Part shown: in pieces, positions 7,343-14,815 of the stretch
How positions within the stretch are numbered: the first letter of the stretch is position 1
How the letters are laid out: each line of letters opens with the position of its first letter
NCBI GenBank assembly: GCA_003448685.1
Contig: DLXW01000183.1
Location: 3,682 to 19,714, forward strand
Source of the DNA: Cyanothece sp. UBA12306
GTDB taxonomy: Bacteria; Cyanobacteriota; Cyanobacteriia; Cyanobacteriales; Microcystaceae
Direction: 5' to 3'
DNA length: 16,033 bases
Notes under the pieces: model-generated
What the model was told of the DNA's origin: nothing
Seen by the model: only the letters and a program-made list of their open reading frames with translations
The model's database searches: none
Made by a program: the position numbers and the translations under genes

Positions 7343-8788
7343 GTGAGGAAAGCTGTGTCAGTCAAAAAATCCTATCTGAAAAGTCCCGATCAAGACCAAA
7401 GACCAACTGTAGCTAAACCCAAAGCGAAAAAGCAAAAGGGTAATTGGCTATTAATTGGGATGGGACTGACGGCGGTTTCTTTGGTATCTGCTGCTGCTGG
7501 GGCAATTCTGGCTGTTTCCCTCTCAGCGACTCCCCTCAGACAAAGTAGTTTAAGTCCTGAAGAAGAAAAAGTTTTTAGCCAAGACGAAGCCATTGCCTAT
7601 AAAAAATTACGCTTACCTGAACTTAGTCGTCCAGTGAATATTCTGGTCTTAGGAACCAAAGTTTTAACCTCAGAACTAGACGAAAAACCCCAAGAGGACT
7701 TAGGTTACCATGCCTTGGTCAATTCTTTTAAAGGTTTATCTGATACCATGCTGTTGTTACGCTTTGACCCCAATGGGAAAAAATTACGGGTTCTTTCCAT
7801 TCCTAGAGATACCCAGGCTAATATTGGTCGTGGTATTCAAAAAATTAATGAAGCAAATTATTATGGTGGTCCAGCTTTAGCCGCAGAAGCTGTGAGTAAG
7901 TTATTAGCAGACGTACCAATTGATCGCTATGTTAGAGTTAATATCCAAGGGGTAGAAAAAGTCATCGATGCCCTAGGAGGCGTTAACGTTTACGTCCCCA
8001 AAGACATGAAATACACCGATCATAGTCAACATCTTTACATTGATCTTAAACAAGGAGAACAACACCTCGATGGATCTGATGCTGTAGCATTTCTGCGTTA
8101 CCGTTACGATCGCTACGGAGACATTGGGAGAGTACAAAGACAACAAATGTTAATGCGGTCCGTGGTTGAACAGGCATTAAAACCGCAAACTATTCTTAAA
8201 ATGCCCGAAATTCTCTCGGTTATTGGCGCGTATATCGATACAAATCTAACGGTCGAGGAATTAGTTGCTTTAGCTGGTTTTGCTTCCCAAACCGAAAGAT
8301 CTAATATGCAAATGCTGATGGTTCCAGGTGGCTTTAGTGGAGATGGTAAAAAAGAAATCAGCTATTGGTTACCCTATCGTAATCAAATTCGGGAAATGGT
8401 CGCCGAATACTTCGATCATGGTGACATTGAAACCATTCAAGTAAATGATCCCACCCGTTTAAGGATTGCTATTCAAGATAGCACCGAAGATCCCGAAGCG
8501 GTAACACAAATGATTAACTATTTACGAGAAGAGGGCTATCGTCGCGTTTTTGTTAGCGATAACTGGGAAGAAACCTTGAATAAAACCCGAATCATCGCAC
8601 AACGAGGAGACGATGTCGGGGCATCCACCTTACGTGCATCCTTGGGAGTTGGGGAAGTCCTAGTCGAAAGTACCGGAACCCTCGCCTCCGATATTACCAT
8701 TGTCCTAGGGAAAGACTGGCAAAGGAATTATCCAAATTCAGAAAATTCTGCCCAGGAAAATTTCTTGGAAACTCAGTACAATAATTAA
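7343..8788 (+). CDS. LytR-CpsA-Psr (LCP) family cell-envelope protein
   Basis: 481 residues from GTG 7343. A second GTG at 7355 has AGGA (7346-7349) five bases ahead and may be the real start, giving 477 residues. A basic cytoplasmic tail (1-33) leads into one membrane helix (about 35-60), leaving the rest outside the membrane. The LCP domain spans about 95-290, with the phosphate/metal-binding residues in GLSDTM (D134), SIPRDT (R155, D156), KINEANYYGG (K167) and RYRYDRYGDIGRVQRQQ (253-269). A LytR_C-type domain occupies about 365-456 (IQVNDPTRLRIAIQDST). LCP enzymes move lipid-linked glycopolymers onto peptidoglycan or similar acceptors; in cyanobacteria the polymer is not settled. The gene is followed by tRNA-Leu with its own promoter. 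No operon partner is evident. Confidence 0.92.
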   Translation: MRKAVSVKKSYLKSPDQDQRPTVAKPKAKKQKGNWLLIGMGLTAVSLVSAAAGAILAVSLSATPLRQSSLSPEEEKVFSQDEAIAYKKLRLPELSRPVNILVLGTKVLTSELDEKPQEDLGYHALVNSFKGLSDTMLLLRFDPNGKKLRVLSIPRDTQANIGRGIQKINEANYYGGPALAAEAVSKLLADVPIDRYVRVNIQGVEKVIDALGGVNVYVPKDMKYTDHSQHLYIDLKQGEQHLDGSDAVAFLRYRYDRYGDIGRVQRQQMLMRSVVEQALKPQTILKMPEILSVIGAYIDTNLTVEELVALAGFASQTERSNMQMLMVPGGFSGDGKKEISYWLPYRNQIREMVAEYFDHGDIETIQVNDPTRLRIAIQDSTEDPEAVTQMINYLREEGYRRVFVSDNWEETLNKTRIIAQRGDDVGASTLRASLGVGEVLVESTGTLASDITIVLGKDWQRNYPNSENSAQENFLETQYNN

Positions 8789-8791
8789 TTT

Positions 8792-8822
8792 TTGATCTAT
8801 ATCTTGTCCTAAGTGCTATAAT
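8792..8822 (+). promoter_or_regulatory. Sigma-70-type promoter for tRNA-Leu
   Basis: A -35-like TTGATC (8792-8797) and a perfect -10 TATAAT (8817-8822) are separated by 19 bases, ending 21 bases before the mature tRNA. Position and -10 quality make it the likely tRNA promoter. It may also feed the downstream methyltransferase by read-through. Confidence 0.7.
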
Positions 8823-8843
8823 GGTAAACCGGAATATAAATAA

Positions 8844-8927
8844 GCGGACGTGGCGGAATTGGTAGACGCGCTAGATTCAGATTCTAGTGTCCGCAAGGAC
8901 TTTCGGGTTCAAGTCCCGAGTTCCGCA
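8844..8927 (+). tRNA. tRNA-Leu (anticodon CAG)
   Basis: 84 bases with class II structure. The D arm reads GCG..GGTAGA..CGC. The anticodon stem is CTAGA/TCTAG around loop TTCAGAT, with anticodon CAG at 8878-8880 reading CUG. The long variable arm folds as GTCC-GCAA-GGAC, typical of leucine tRNAs. The T arm is TCGGG-TTCAAGT-CCCGA. The discriminator is A (8927), and CCA is not encoded. The acceptor stem pairs well at positions 1-5 (GCGGA with TCCGC), but positions 6-67 (C/T) and 7-66 (G/G) do not pair, which is unusual. Confidence 0.93.
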
Positions 8928-8947
8928 TCGATTCAGATTAGCAATAG

Positions 8948-8970
8948 AGGAATAAATATTCCCTTTTTTT
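8948..8970 (+). terminator. Rho-independent terminator after tRNA-Leu
   Basis: The hairpin GGAAT (8949-8953), loop AAAT, ATTCC (8958-8962) is followed by C and seven T (8964-8970). The stem is short (5 bp, A/T-rich), so termination may be partial. The T run ends one base before the ATG of the next gene (8972), so it also forms that gene's leader. Confidence 0.6.
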
Positions 8971-8971
8971 G

Positions 8972-9787
8972 ATGATTACGAGTCTGAGAAACCCTTTAGT
9001 TAAACAGATTAGGAAATTACATCGTACTAAAGGACGGCGCGAACAAAACCTGTTTCTTTTGGAGGGAACACACTCATTAGAGACGGCTTGTCAGGTTGAT
9101 TGTTCCCTAGATTGTCTATGTTATACTTACGAGTGGCAAATTCGTTATCCTCAGTTGTGGGAATTAGCTTCTCAGAAAGCTCAACGCATTGAGTTAGTAT
9201 CTCCAGAAGTTTTACAAGCAATGGCAACAACAGTTAATCCTGATGGAGTAATAGCAACAGCAATTCGTTTAGCTATTAATGAACCTCAAATAATCAATTT
9301 TCAGTTAGGCTTAGTTTTAGAAAGATTACAAGATCCTGGTAATTTAGGTACGATTATTCGGACAGCTTTAGCAACAGAAGTTCAAGGAATTTGGTTAAGT
9401 TCTGAGAGTGTAGAAATTGATAATCCTAAAGTCCTCAGGAGTTCTGCTGGTGCTTGGTTTCATGTACCTCTAATAGTCAAGTCTAATTTATCATCTATAA
9501 TTAAAAATTATCAAGCTAAGGGAGTACAAGTTATTGCTACTTTACCCACTGCAACTAAAACCTATTGGGAATTGGATTTCACTAAACCTAGCTTGATTTT
9601 ACTAGGAAATGAAGGTGCTGGTTTATCAGAATATTTAGCTAATTTAGCAAATCAAACAGTTAGTATTCCCCAGGAAAAAAAAGTGGAATCACTAAATGTT
9701 GCGATTGTCTGTGCTTTATTATTATACGAACGTCAAAGACAAATTAGAAGTGACAAAAACTATAAATTAATGATCTGCCCTGATTGA
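8972..9787 (+). CDS. TrmH/SpoU-family RNA 2'-O-methyltransferase
   Basis: 271 residues from ATG 8972; a TTG one codon earlier is less likely. The N-terminal substrate-binding domain (2-95) starts MITSLRNPLVKQIRKL and includes GRREQNLFLLEGTHS. The SPOUT catalytic domain (110-260) shows motif 1 LQDPGNLGTIIRTALA (N124, R130), motif 2 LILLGNEGAGLS (208-219) and motif 3 VESLNVAIVCALLLYE (238-253), which build the knotted S-adenosylmethionine site. It methylates a ribose 2'-OH in rRNA or tRNA; the target cannot be told from sequence, so no RlmB or TrmH name is given. No good ribosome-binding site is visible because the leader is the tRNA terminator with its T run. Its last 28 bases overlap the convergent bvdR gene. 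Confidence 0.9.
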   Translation: MITSLRNPLVKQIRKLHRTKGRREQNLFLLEGTHSLETACQVDCSLDCLCYTYEWQIRYPQLWELASQKAQRIELVSPEVLQAMATTVNPDGVIATAIRLAINEPQIINFQLGLVLERLQDPGNLGTIIRTALATEVQGIWLSSESVEIDNPKVLRSSAGAWFHVPLIVKSNLSSIIKNYQAKGVQVIATLPTATKTYWELDFTKPSLILLGNEGAGLSEYLANLANQTVSIPQEKKVESLNVAIVCALLLYERQRQIRSDKNYKLMICPD

Positions 9788-10761
9788 TTAGATTGATTAG
9801 CAGCATCACCAATTTTAAGAGCATAAAGACTAGATTGGGGGTCAATATATAATGGTTTCCCCTCAAATAAATAATCTAAAACCATTGCTGTATCTTTGGC
9901 AAATAAACCGCGACGGGGGGGTAATTCAAGGGTTTTTTCTCCTTGTTGTGTCATTAATTTTCCTTGATCTCCTTGAAAAATTAAAGTTCCGCGATCGCCG
10001 TATAATTCAAAGGTGCGATCATTTTTCCAAAATCGATCTCCTTTCCCGTAAACTAAATCAACCTTTAATCCATTTTTGAAACCCAAATTTGCATTAGACA
10101 AAAAAGCGGTAAAATAATCGGAATTTGGAACATCCCAAAAGCGAGACTGACAAAATACCGTTTCAACTTCCCCAAATAAGTCAGTAAAGCGATGAATACG
10201 CGGTAAAGCAGCCATAAAAGGGAAACCAAACATCTCTCGATTAAAACTCCAACGACGGGTAACCGGATGAACCCCATTGATGGTAGTATATCGTCCATAA
10301 AAAACGTCACCCAATTGAGATCGATATTCAAGAACTGTTTGGTGCAGTCCCCCTAAAATCTCAATATGTTCGATATGGAGGAGTAAGTTATTTTCTGTCG
10401 CTAAGGCAACTATTTCAGTAGCTTCGGAGAAATTTAAAGAGAGAGGATATTCTACAATAACGTGTTTTCCTGATTGTATGGCTTGACGAGCGATCGCCCC
10501 ATGATCTCGATTAATATTGCAAATAACCACTAAATCGAGTTCGGGATGGTTAACTAGAGCTTCCCAGGAGTCACAAGCTGAAATATTATAGGTTTGACAG
10601 AAATTAGCTACATTTTCTCGAGTATGACCACTAACATAGCATAACTGCGATCGCTCATCTTTGATTAAGGTTTCAGCACGTCTTTGAGCAGCGTATCCTG
10701 TGCCAATGATACCAACTTTTAAGGGACGAGACAGATTAGGTTGAGGGGTTGTAGAATTCAT
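9760..10761 (-). CDS. bvdR: Biliverdin reductase (Gfo/Idh/MocA fold)
   Basis: 333 residues from ATG 10761; the frame extends six codons to a GTG, but ATG is preferred. The N-terminal Rossmann domain has the nucleotide-binding GIIGTGYAAQRRAE (17-30), followed by HGAIARQAIQSGKHVIVEYPLSL. The C-terminal beta-sheet domain contains LLLHIEHIEILGGLHQ, FYGRYTTI, FGFPFMAALPRIHRFTDLFG and GDRGTLIF. The combination matches, from memory, Synechocystis BvdR (slr1784) much better than generic oxidoreductases. The enzyme reduces biliverdin IXalpha to bilirubin with NAD(P)H in the cytoplasm and is linked to normal phycobilisome function in cyanobacteria. It is convergent with the TrmH-family gene and overlaps it by 28 bases. 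The C-terminus NQSNQS comes from a perfect 9-base tandem duplication (GATTGATTA twice, around 9782-9799). Confidence 0.85.
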   Translation of the reverse strand: MNSTTPQPNLSRPLKVGIIGTGYAAQRRAETLIKDERSQLCYVSGHTRENVANFCQTYNISACDSWEALVNHPELDLVVICNINRDHGAIARQAIQSGKHVIVEYPLSLNFSEATEIVALATENNLLLHIEHIEILGGLHQTVLEYRSQLGDVFYGRYTTINGVHPVTRRWSFNREMFGFPFMAALPRIHRFTDLFGEVETVFCQSRFWDVPNSDYFTAFLSNANLGFKNGLKVDLVYGKGDRFWKNDRTFELYGDRGTLIFQGDQGKLMTQQGEKTLELPPRRGLFAKDTAMVLDYLFEGKPLYIDPQSSLYALKIGDAANQSNQSGQIINL

Positions 10762-10860
10762 TGTTGGTAAGTGAGACACAAAATTAATTAGGCTCTTCGA
10801 GACATAAGATATGATAAATTCTTAGTTGCAAAGAAGCAATAGTAAATAGGATTTAATGAA

Positions 10861-10893
10861 CAAACAAAAAGAGTTTGGTATTCTCAACCAAAC
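10861..10893 (-). terminator. Rho-independent terminator of the PAN/pentapeptide gene
   Basis: On the minus strand a 7-bp perfect stem, GTTTGGT/ACCAAAC (10873-10879 with 10887-10893) around a 7-base loop, is followed by TCTTTTTGTTTG. It lies 45 bases beyond the stop of the 10938-11678 gene and 112 bases upstream of bvdR, so it insulates bvdR from it. On the plus strand no T run follows. Confidence 0.7.
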
Positions 10894-10937
10894 CCCAACC
10901 AATTCTAATTAATTGACAGTGAACAATTCCTTAAACA

Positions 10938-11678
10938 CTAATGATAAGGGTATCCAACTGTACCAAAATTGTTCCGTTCAAATTCATAGGGATCAAAGAT
11001 AGAACCGTCGGGCATAATAGCTCCGTATAAGAAAGCTCCGTCCACAATAGCTCCCTCTAAATTAGCTCCTGTGAGATCGACTTCACCGAGATGGGCTCCG
11101 GTAAAATCGGTTCCGCTAAGATTGGCTCTGTCGAGATGGGATAATACTAGGTAGGCTCCTGTGAGATCCTTTCCTGCAAGGTTAGCTCCCTCTAGATAGC
11201 ACTGAATACACTCTCTGTATTCTAGCAGCTCCTCAAGAGCGTATTCATCATACTCAGGGTAAGTATCTGGAGTTGGAGTTGTATTAGATGAAACATCTAG
11301 AACTTTACCTGTAGCTACGTTGAGGGAAGAGGGTACACTACTAAGGGTATTAGCTGAAGATTTCAACCAACAAACAGGATTACCATCATAGTTAACTCCT
11401 GTTGGATTGTAGGTGTAAGCTTTACATTGTGTATCTTCTGCACAAGTTTTGAGACAAATGTCTAGATCAGTCCCTCGAACATTTGTATAGTCTCCACCGG
11501 AATAATCCTTGTTAAACTCTACACTTAAGGTTTTATTTCCAATAGTGACTTGACTAGCAGCACGAGCAGTTTTGGTCAAAAATGGAGTATTTCCGCTTAG
11601 TGAGGCACCGATCCCCAGAATTAAGATAACTCCTAAGAAAACGGAAAATACTTTATTAATCAAACTTTTTTGGATCAT
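10938..11678 (-). CDS. Secreted PAN/apple-domain plus pentapeptide-repeat protein
   Basis: 246 residues from ATG 11678. The frame is open 12 codons further to a TTG, but MIQKSLINKV gives a classic signal peptide: basic start, hydrophobic core 10-27 (VFSVFLGVILILGIGA), then TARA|A near residue 40 for signal peptidase I. The mature part has a PAN/apple-like domain (about 54-125) with C75, C79, C85 and C103, which could form two disulphides. A Thr/Pro/Tyr/Glu linker (131-150) and a pentapeptide-repeat segment (161-221) follow, including CYLEGANLAGKDLTGAYL and ANLSGTDFTGAHL, which would fold as a short right-handed beta-helix; it ends MPDGSIFDP. PAN domains bind protein or carbohydrate; the partner is unknown. 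Probably periplasmic or extracellular. It stands alone with its own terminator. Confidence 0.85.
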   Translation of the reverse strand: MIQKSLINKVFSVFLGVILILGIGASLSGNTPFLTKTARAASQVTIGNKTLSVEFNKDYSGGDYTNVRGTDLDICLKTCAEDTQCKAYTYNPTGVNYDGNPVCWLKSSANTLSSVPSSLNVATGKVLDVSSNTTPTPDTYPEYDEYALEELLEYRECIQCYLEGANLAGKDLTGAYLVLSHLDRANLSGTDFTGAHLGEVDLTGANLEGAIVDGAFLYGAIMPDGSIFDPYEFERNNFGTVGYPYH

Positions 11679-12175
11679 CACAAGCAACTCTAACGTGATT
11701 TTCAAACGTTCCAAGCTTAATTAGCATCAGATTGAGATACTTGGCTTGAACAACACAATTACTCTTGCATATTCTGAATACCTTAGTCGATTAAGATTTA
11801 TTAAAACTAAATCAATAATTATACATAATTCCTAACAGTGGAAAAGACCAGTTAGTGCTGCGAAACTGATTAACTAAGAGATTACTTTGATCATTCTCGT
11901 GATGGAATACTCAATAATAATTCAACTTGAACTAAATTATTCAGTCGAATTCTCTTGATTGCAGTTTATTGCAGCAAGACTAACTGCTCCAATGTTGTTC
12001 CCTAACCAACTTCCATTTTACATTTTAAGCTGATAGTACACAATCTAACTTTAGGCTTTTAAGATCAGAACTTAAGCACTAAATTGATAATTTATGGAGA
12101 ATTCCTTAAAGTCTATGGTTATTGAGCCAAAAAATCCAACAATAGAGTAGAGCAAAATTTGATGGATAATAAGAA
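11679..12175. other. 497-base intergenic region between divergent genes
   Basis: No convincing reading frame or RNA gene is visible. The region should hold the promoters of the secreted protein (left) and pfkA (right). An imperfect inverted repeat, CTTAGTCGATTAAG, lies near 11782 and could be a regulator site, but it is weak. The direct repeat TTGCAG/TTGCAG around 11957-11974 has no clear meaning. Confidence 0.5.
12084..12112 (+). promoter_or_regulatory. Candidate promoter of pfkA
   Basis: TTGATA (12084-12089, five of six to the -35 consensus) and TAAAGT (12107-12112, four of six to the -10) are spaced by 17 bases, about 63 bases ahead of the pfkA start codon. The region is AT-rich, so a chance match is possible. 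Confidence 0.35.
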
Positions 12176-13258
12176 ATGGGAGCAAAAAAACGGATTGGCA
12201 TTCTTACCAGTGGAGGAGACTGTGCGGGGTTAAATCCAGTAATTCGGGCAGTAGTCCACCATGCTATAGAGACTTATGATTGGACAGTAGTTGGTATTCG
12301 TGAAGCAACCCATGGGTTAATGAGTCGTCCTCCTAGGACTATCGAGTTTGAGATTAATCAAGTTGATTCATTATTGCTGATGGGAGGAACTATTCTCGGA
12401 ACTACCAATAAAGGTGATCCTTTTGCTTTTCCTATGAGTGATGGAACGTTGCTCGATCGCTCTTCAGAAATTATCGAAGGTTATCATAATCTAGGGTTAA
12501 ATGCCTTAATCGGCATTGGAGGTGATGGCAGTTTAGCCATTTTGCGCCGTTTAGCTCAACAAGGAGGCATTAACTTAGTAGGAATTCCCAAAACCATTGA
12601 TAATGATGTGGGAGCCACCGAAGTTTCCATTGGTTTCGATACAGCGACTAATATTGCCACAGAAGCCCTAGATCGTCTACATTTTACCGCAGCCAGTCAT
12701 AATCGGGTTATGATTTTGGAAGTGATGGGACGTGATGCAGGACACATTGCTTTAGCAGCAGGAATTGCTGGGGGAGCCGATATTATCTTAATCCCTGAAA
12801 TTCCTTATAATATAGCTAATGTTTGCCGTAAAATTCGCCAACGCCAAGAAAGAGGTAAACATTTCTGTTTAGTAATGGTTTCCGAGGCAGTACGGACGGA
12901 ACTCGGAGATCAACTGACACAAATTAAAGAACTCGGTGAGGATCGCTTAGGAGGGATTGGCAAGTATATCGCCGAACAGATTGCTCTTAAAACTGGTGCA
13001 GAAACCCGTGTAACCGTGTTGGGGCATATCCAACGAGGAGGGATTCCTTCGCCTGTTGATCGTCTCTTAGGATCGGCTTTTGGCGTGGCTGCGGTGGATT
13101 TAATTGCTCAAGAAAAATACGATCAAATGGTGGCTTGGCAAAACCGACAGATTGTCAGTGTTCCCATCGCTGAGGCTATTAAAACCTATCGCACGGTTGA
13201 TCCTGAAGGGACGCTAGTAAAAACAGCACGAGGTTTAGGCATTTGTTTAGGAGATTGA
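12176..13258 (+). CDS. pfkA: 6-phosphofructokinase (group III type, predicted ATP-dependent)
   Basis: 360 residues. The N-terminus IGILTSGGDCAGLNPVIR (7-24) is the nucleotide-binding loop. GGDGS (115-119) has Gly at the position that is Asp in pyrophosphate-dependent enzymes, pointing to ATP as phosphoryl donor. PKTIDND (138-144) carries the catalytic Asp (D142), and K139 stands where E. coli PfkA has Gly124; a Lys there is typical of group III enzymes. Fructose-6-phosphate contacts are visible in MGRDAGHIAL and LGHIQRGG. It makes fructose 1,6-bisphosphate, the committed step of glycolysis, in the cytoplasm. The start is ATG 12176; an upstream ATG (12162) is out of frame. It may be co-transcribed with the HEAT-protein gene 100 bases downstream. 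Cyanobacteria often have two pfk genes; which copy this is cannot be told. Confidence 0.95.
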   Translation: MGAKKRIGILTSGGDCAGLNPVIRAVVHHAIETYDWTVVGIREATHGLMSRPPRTIEFEINQVDSLLLMGGTILGTTNKGDPFAFPMSDGTLLDRSSEIIEGYHNLGLNALIGIGGDGSLAILRRLAQQGGINLVGIPKTIDNDVGATEVSIGFDTATNIATEALDRLHFTAASHNRVMILEVMGRDAGHIALAAGIAGGADIILIPEIPYNIANVCRKIRQRQERGKHFCLVMVSEAVRTELGDQLTQIKELGEDRLGGIGKYIAEQIALKTGAETRVTVLGHIQRGGIPSPVDRLLGSAFGVAAVDLIAQEKYDQMVAWQNRQIVSVPIAEAIKTYRTVDPEGTLVKTARGLGICLGD

Positions 13259-13358
13259 CCTTTATGTCTCGTGATTCCTCAAGGCCAAATAGCTCAAAAC
13301 CCAGGACAAGACACCAGAAAACTGGTTAAATGGTTTAGAGTGGCCTATTCTAACAATT

Positions 13359-14108
13359 ATGCACGAAGAAGACCTCAGGGAAATGGAGACGGCAGATAAA
13401 TTTGATGACCCGTTGGATCAATTAAAATCAGCAGATTCAAGCGTTACACCTCCTGATCCCGAGGTGATGTTACCCCTGCTGAGTGATTGCGAACCTTCAC
13501 AACGAATGTTGGCAGCACGGGTATTTTGTGAATTGAAAGACGAACGGGCGATCGCACCTTTAATTAACCTGTTACAAGATGTTTGTCCCTTAGTCAGAGT
13601 TAGTGCAGCCTATGCTTTGGGCAAAAATACCAATCTTGAATCCGTAACCGCCTTAATTAGCCTACTAGAAAATGATTGGAATGGTTATGTCCGCAAAGGG
13701 ATTGTCTGGGCCCTGGGCAATTGTGGCGATCGCCGTGCCCTTAGTCCTCTAATTCATGCTCTCAAAACCGATATTTCTGCTGTTCGTCTCTGGTCTGCCA
13801 GTAGCTTAGCCCAGATTGCTGCGCTAGAATACGAAGATGTTATTATTGCCCTTCCACCTTTAATCGAAGGCTTAAGGCAAGATGGGGTAGCTGCTGTCCC
13901 GGGTAACTGTGCTTGGGCCATCGGACAACTATGTCGGGAATTGCCCTCTAATGTGGTTTATGCTACGGCGATCGACGCTTTGATTGAAGCTTTGGCTGAA
14001 GATGAGGATCTTGGGGTCAAAGACGATGCAAGAAGTGCTTTGCTACGGGTAGGAGATCCTAGAGGACTCCAAATGATTGAAGAACTTGAACTAGAGGGAC
14101 TCATTTGA
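13359..14108 (+). CDS. HEAT-repeat protein, probable IaiH homologue
   Basis: 249 residues. A polar acidic N-terminus (1-33) is followed by about five HEAT-type helical repeats (35-245). Repeats are recognisable in AARVFCELKDERAIAPLINLL, VRVSAAYALGKNTNLESVTALISLL (read in parts), VRKGIVWALGNCGDRRALSPLI, VRLWSASSLAQI, and the C-terminal ALIEALAEDEDLGVKDDARSALLRVGDPRG. The closest families are PBS-lyase HEAT-like proteins (CpcE/F, NblB) and IaiH, described as a partner of the iron-sulphur scaffold IscA in Synechocystis. I favour IaiH because, as I recall, slr1098 (IaiH) sits next to slr1099 (ubiX) in Synechocystis, the same order as here, and because size fits (about 250). No catalytic residues are expected. 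Its stop codon overlaps the TTG start of ubiX (TTGA), suggesting translational coupling. Confidence 0.7.
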   Translation: MHEEDLREMETADKFDDPLDQLKSADSSVTPPDPEVMLPLLSDCEPSQRMLAARVFCELKDERAIAPLINLLQDVCPLVRVSAAYALGKNTNLESVTALISLLENDWNGYVRKGIVWALGNCGDRRALSPLIHALKTDISAVRLWSASSLAQIAALEYEDVIIALPPLIEGLRQDGVAAVPGNCAWAIGQLCRELPSNVVYATAIDALIEALAEDEDLGVKDDARSALLRVGDPRGLQMIEELELEGLI

Positions 14109-14797
14109 AGAAGTCAGAAGTCGGAAGTCAGAAGTCGGAAGTTAAACCCCAATCTCAGTGGGGAAATTCGGAGGCCAAACCCTTGATTTTGGGAGTTAGT
14201 GGGGCATCAGGTTTGATTTATGCCGTTCGATCCCTAAAGTTTCTCCTAGAAGCAGACTATACCATTGAATTAGTTGCTTCTAAAGCCACCTACATGGTTT
14301 GGCAAGCAGAACAGGGAATAAGGATGCCTCCTGAACCCGAAGAACAGGGGATTTTTTGGCGCGAACAGGCAGGAGTACCCACCACAGGGAAACTTTATTG
14401 TCACCGTTGGGGAGATCTGGGGGCAAATATCGCTAGTGGTTCTTTTCGGACTTTGGGTATGATTATTCTTCCGTGTAGCATGAGTACGGTGGCTAAATTA
14501 GCTACAGGGTTAAGTTCGGATTTACTCGAACGAGCGGCTGATGTTCAAATAAAAGAAGGTCGGCCTTTGGTTTTGGTTCCCCGAGAAACTCCTTTAAGTC
14601 TAATTCATCTACGGAATTTGACCACTTTAGCGGAAACTGGTGTGAGAATTGTTCCAGCCATTCCTGCTTGGTATCATAACCCCCAAACTATTGAAGATTT
14701 AGTGGATTTTGTGGTTGCCCGTACCCTCGATCAATTAGACATTGATTGTATTCCCATTAGTCGGTGGCAAGGACATGATCCCAAAAAATTGACCTAA
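14105..14797 (+). CDS. ubiX: Flavin prenyltransferase UbiX
   Basis: 230 residues from TTG 14105; no ATG lies near the conserved start, and TTG overlaps the preceding stop as TTGA. The first 25 residues (KKSEVGSQKSEVKPQ) are encoded by a heptamer array and are not part of the family. The fold begins at KPLILGVSGASGLIYAV (25-41) with the FMN-binding VSGASG. SKATYMV, GDLGANIASGSF, ILPCSMSTVAKLATGLSSDLLERAADV, LVLVPRETPLS and PAIPAWYHNP complete the prenyl- and FMN-binding site. UbiX joins dimethylallyl phosphate to reduced FMN to make prenylated FMN, the cofactor of UbiD-type decarboxylases, here presumably for plastoquinone synthesis. The UbiD partner is not in the window. Length is slightly above the usual ~200 because of the N-terminal extension. 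Confidence 0.93.
   Translation: MKKSEVGSQKSEVKPQSQWGNSEAKPLILGVSGASGLIYAVRSLKFLLEADYTIELVASKATYMVWQAEQGIRMPPEPEEQGIFWREQAGVPTTGKLYCHRWGDLGANIASGSFRTLGMIILPCSMSTVAKLATGLSSDLLERAADVQIKEGRPLVLVPRETPLSLIHLRNLTTLAETGVRIVPAIPAWYHNPQTIEDLVDFVVARTLDQLDIDCIPISRWQGHDPKKLT
14110..14144. repeat. Heptamer tandem array GAAGTCR, 5 units
   Basis: Five 7-base units run from 14110 to 14144, alternating GAAGTCA and GAAGTCG, with GAAGTTA last. They lie inside the 5' end of ubiX directly after the HEAT-gene stop codon. A different unit from the left-end arrays, but the same period. Confidence 0.9.
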
Positions 14798-14815
14798 TTT
14801 CATTGCTCACAACTG

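Noticed and set aside
7343..7357. Certain start codon for the LCP gene
   Set aside because: GTG 7343 and GTG 7355 are both possible; AGGA placement slightly favours 7355, but the sequence does not decide it.
10761..10779. Longer start (GTG 10779) for bvdR
   Set aside because: The ATG six codons later is a better start and the extra residues look unconserved.
11782..11795. Operator palindrome CTTAGTCGATTAAG
   Set aside because: It has mismatched arms, is short, and stands alone in AT-rich DNA; not enough to call a site.
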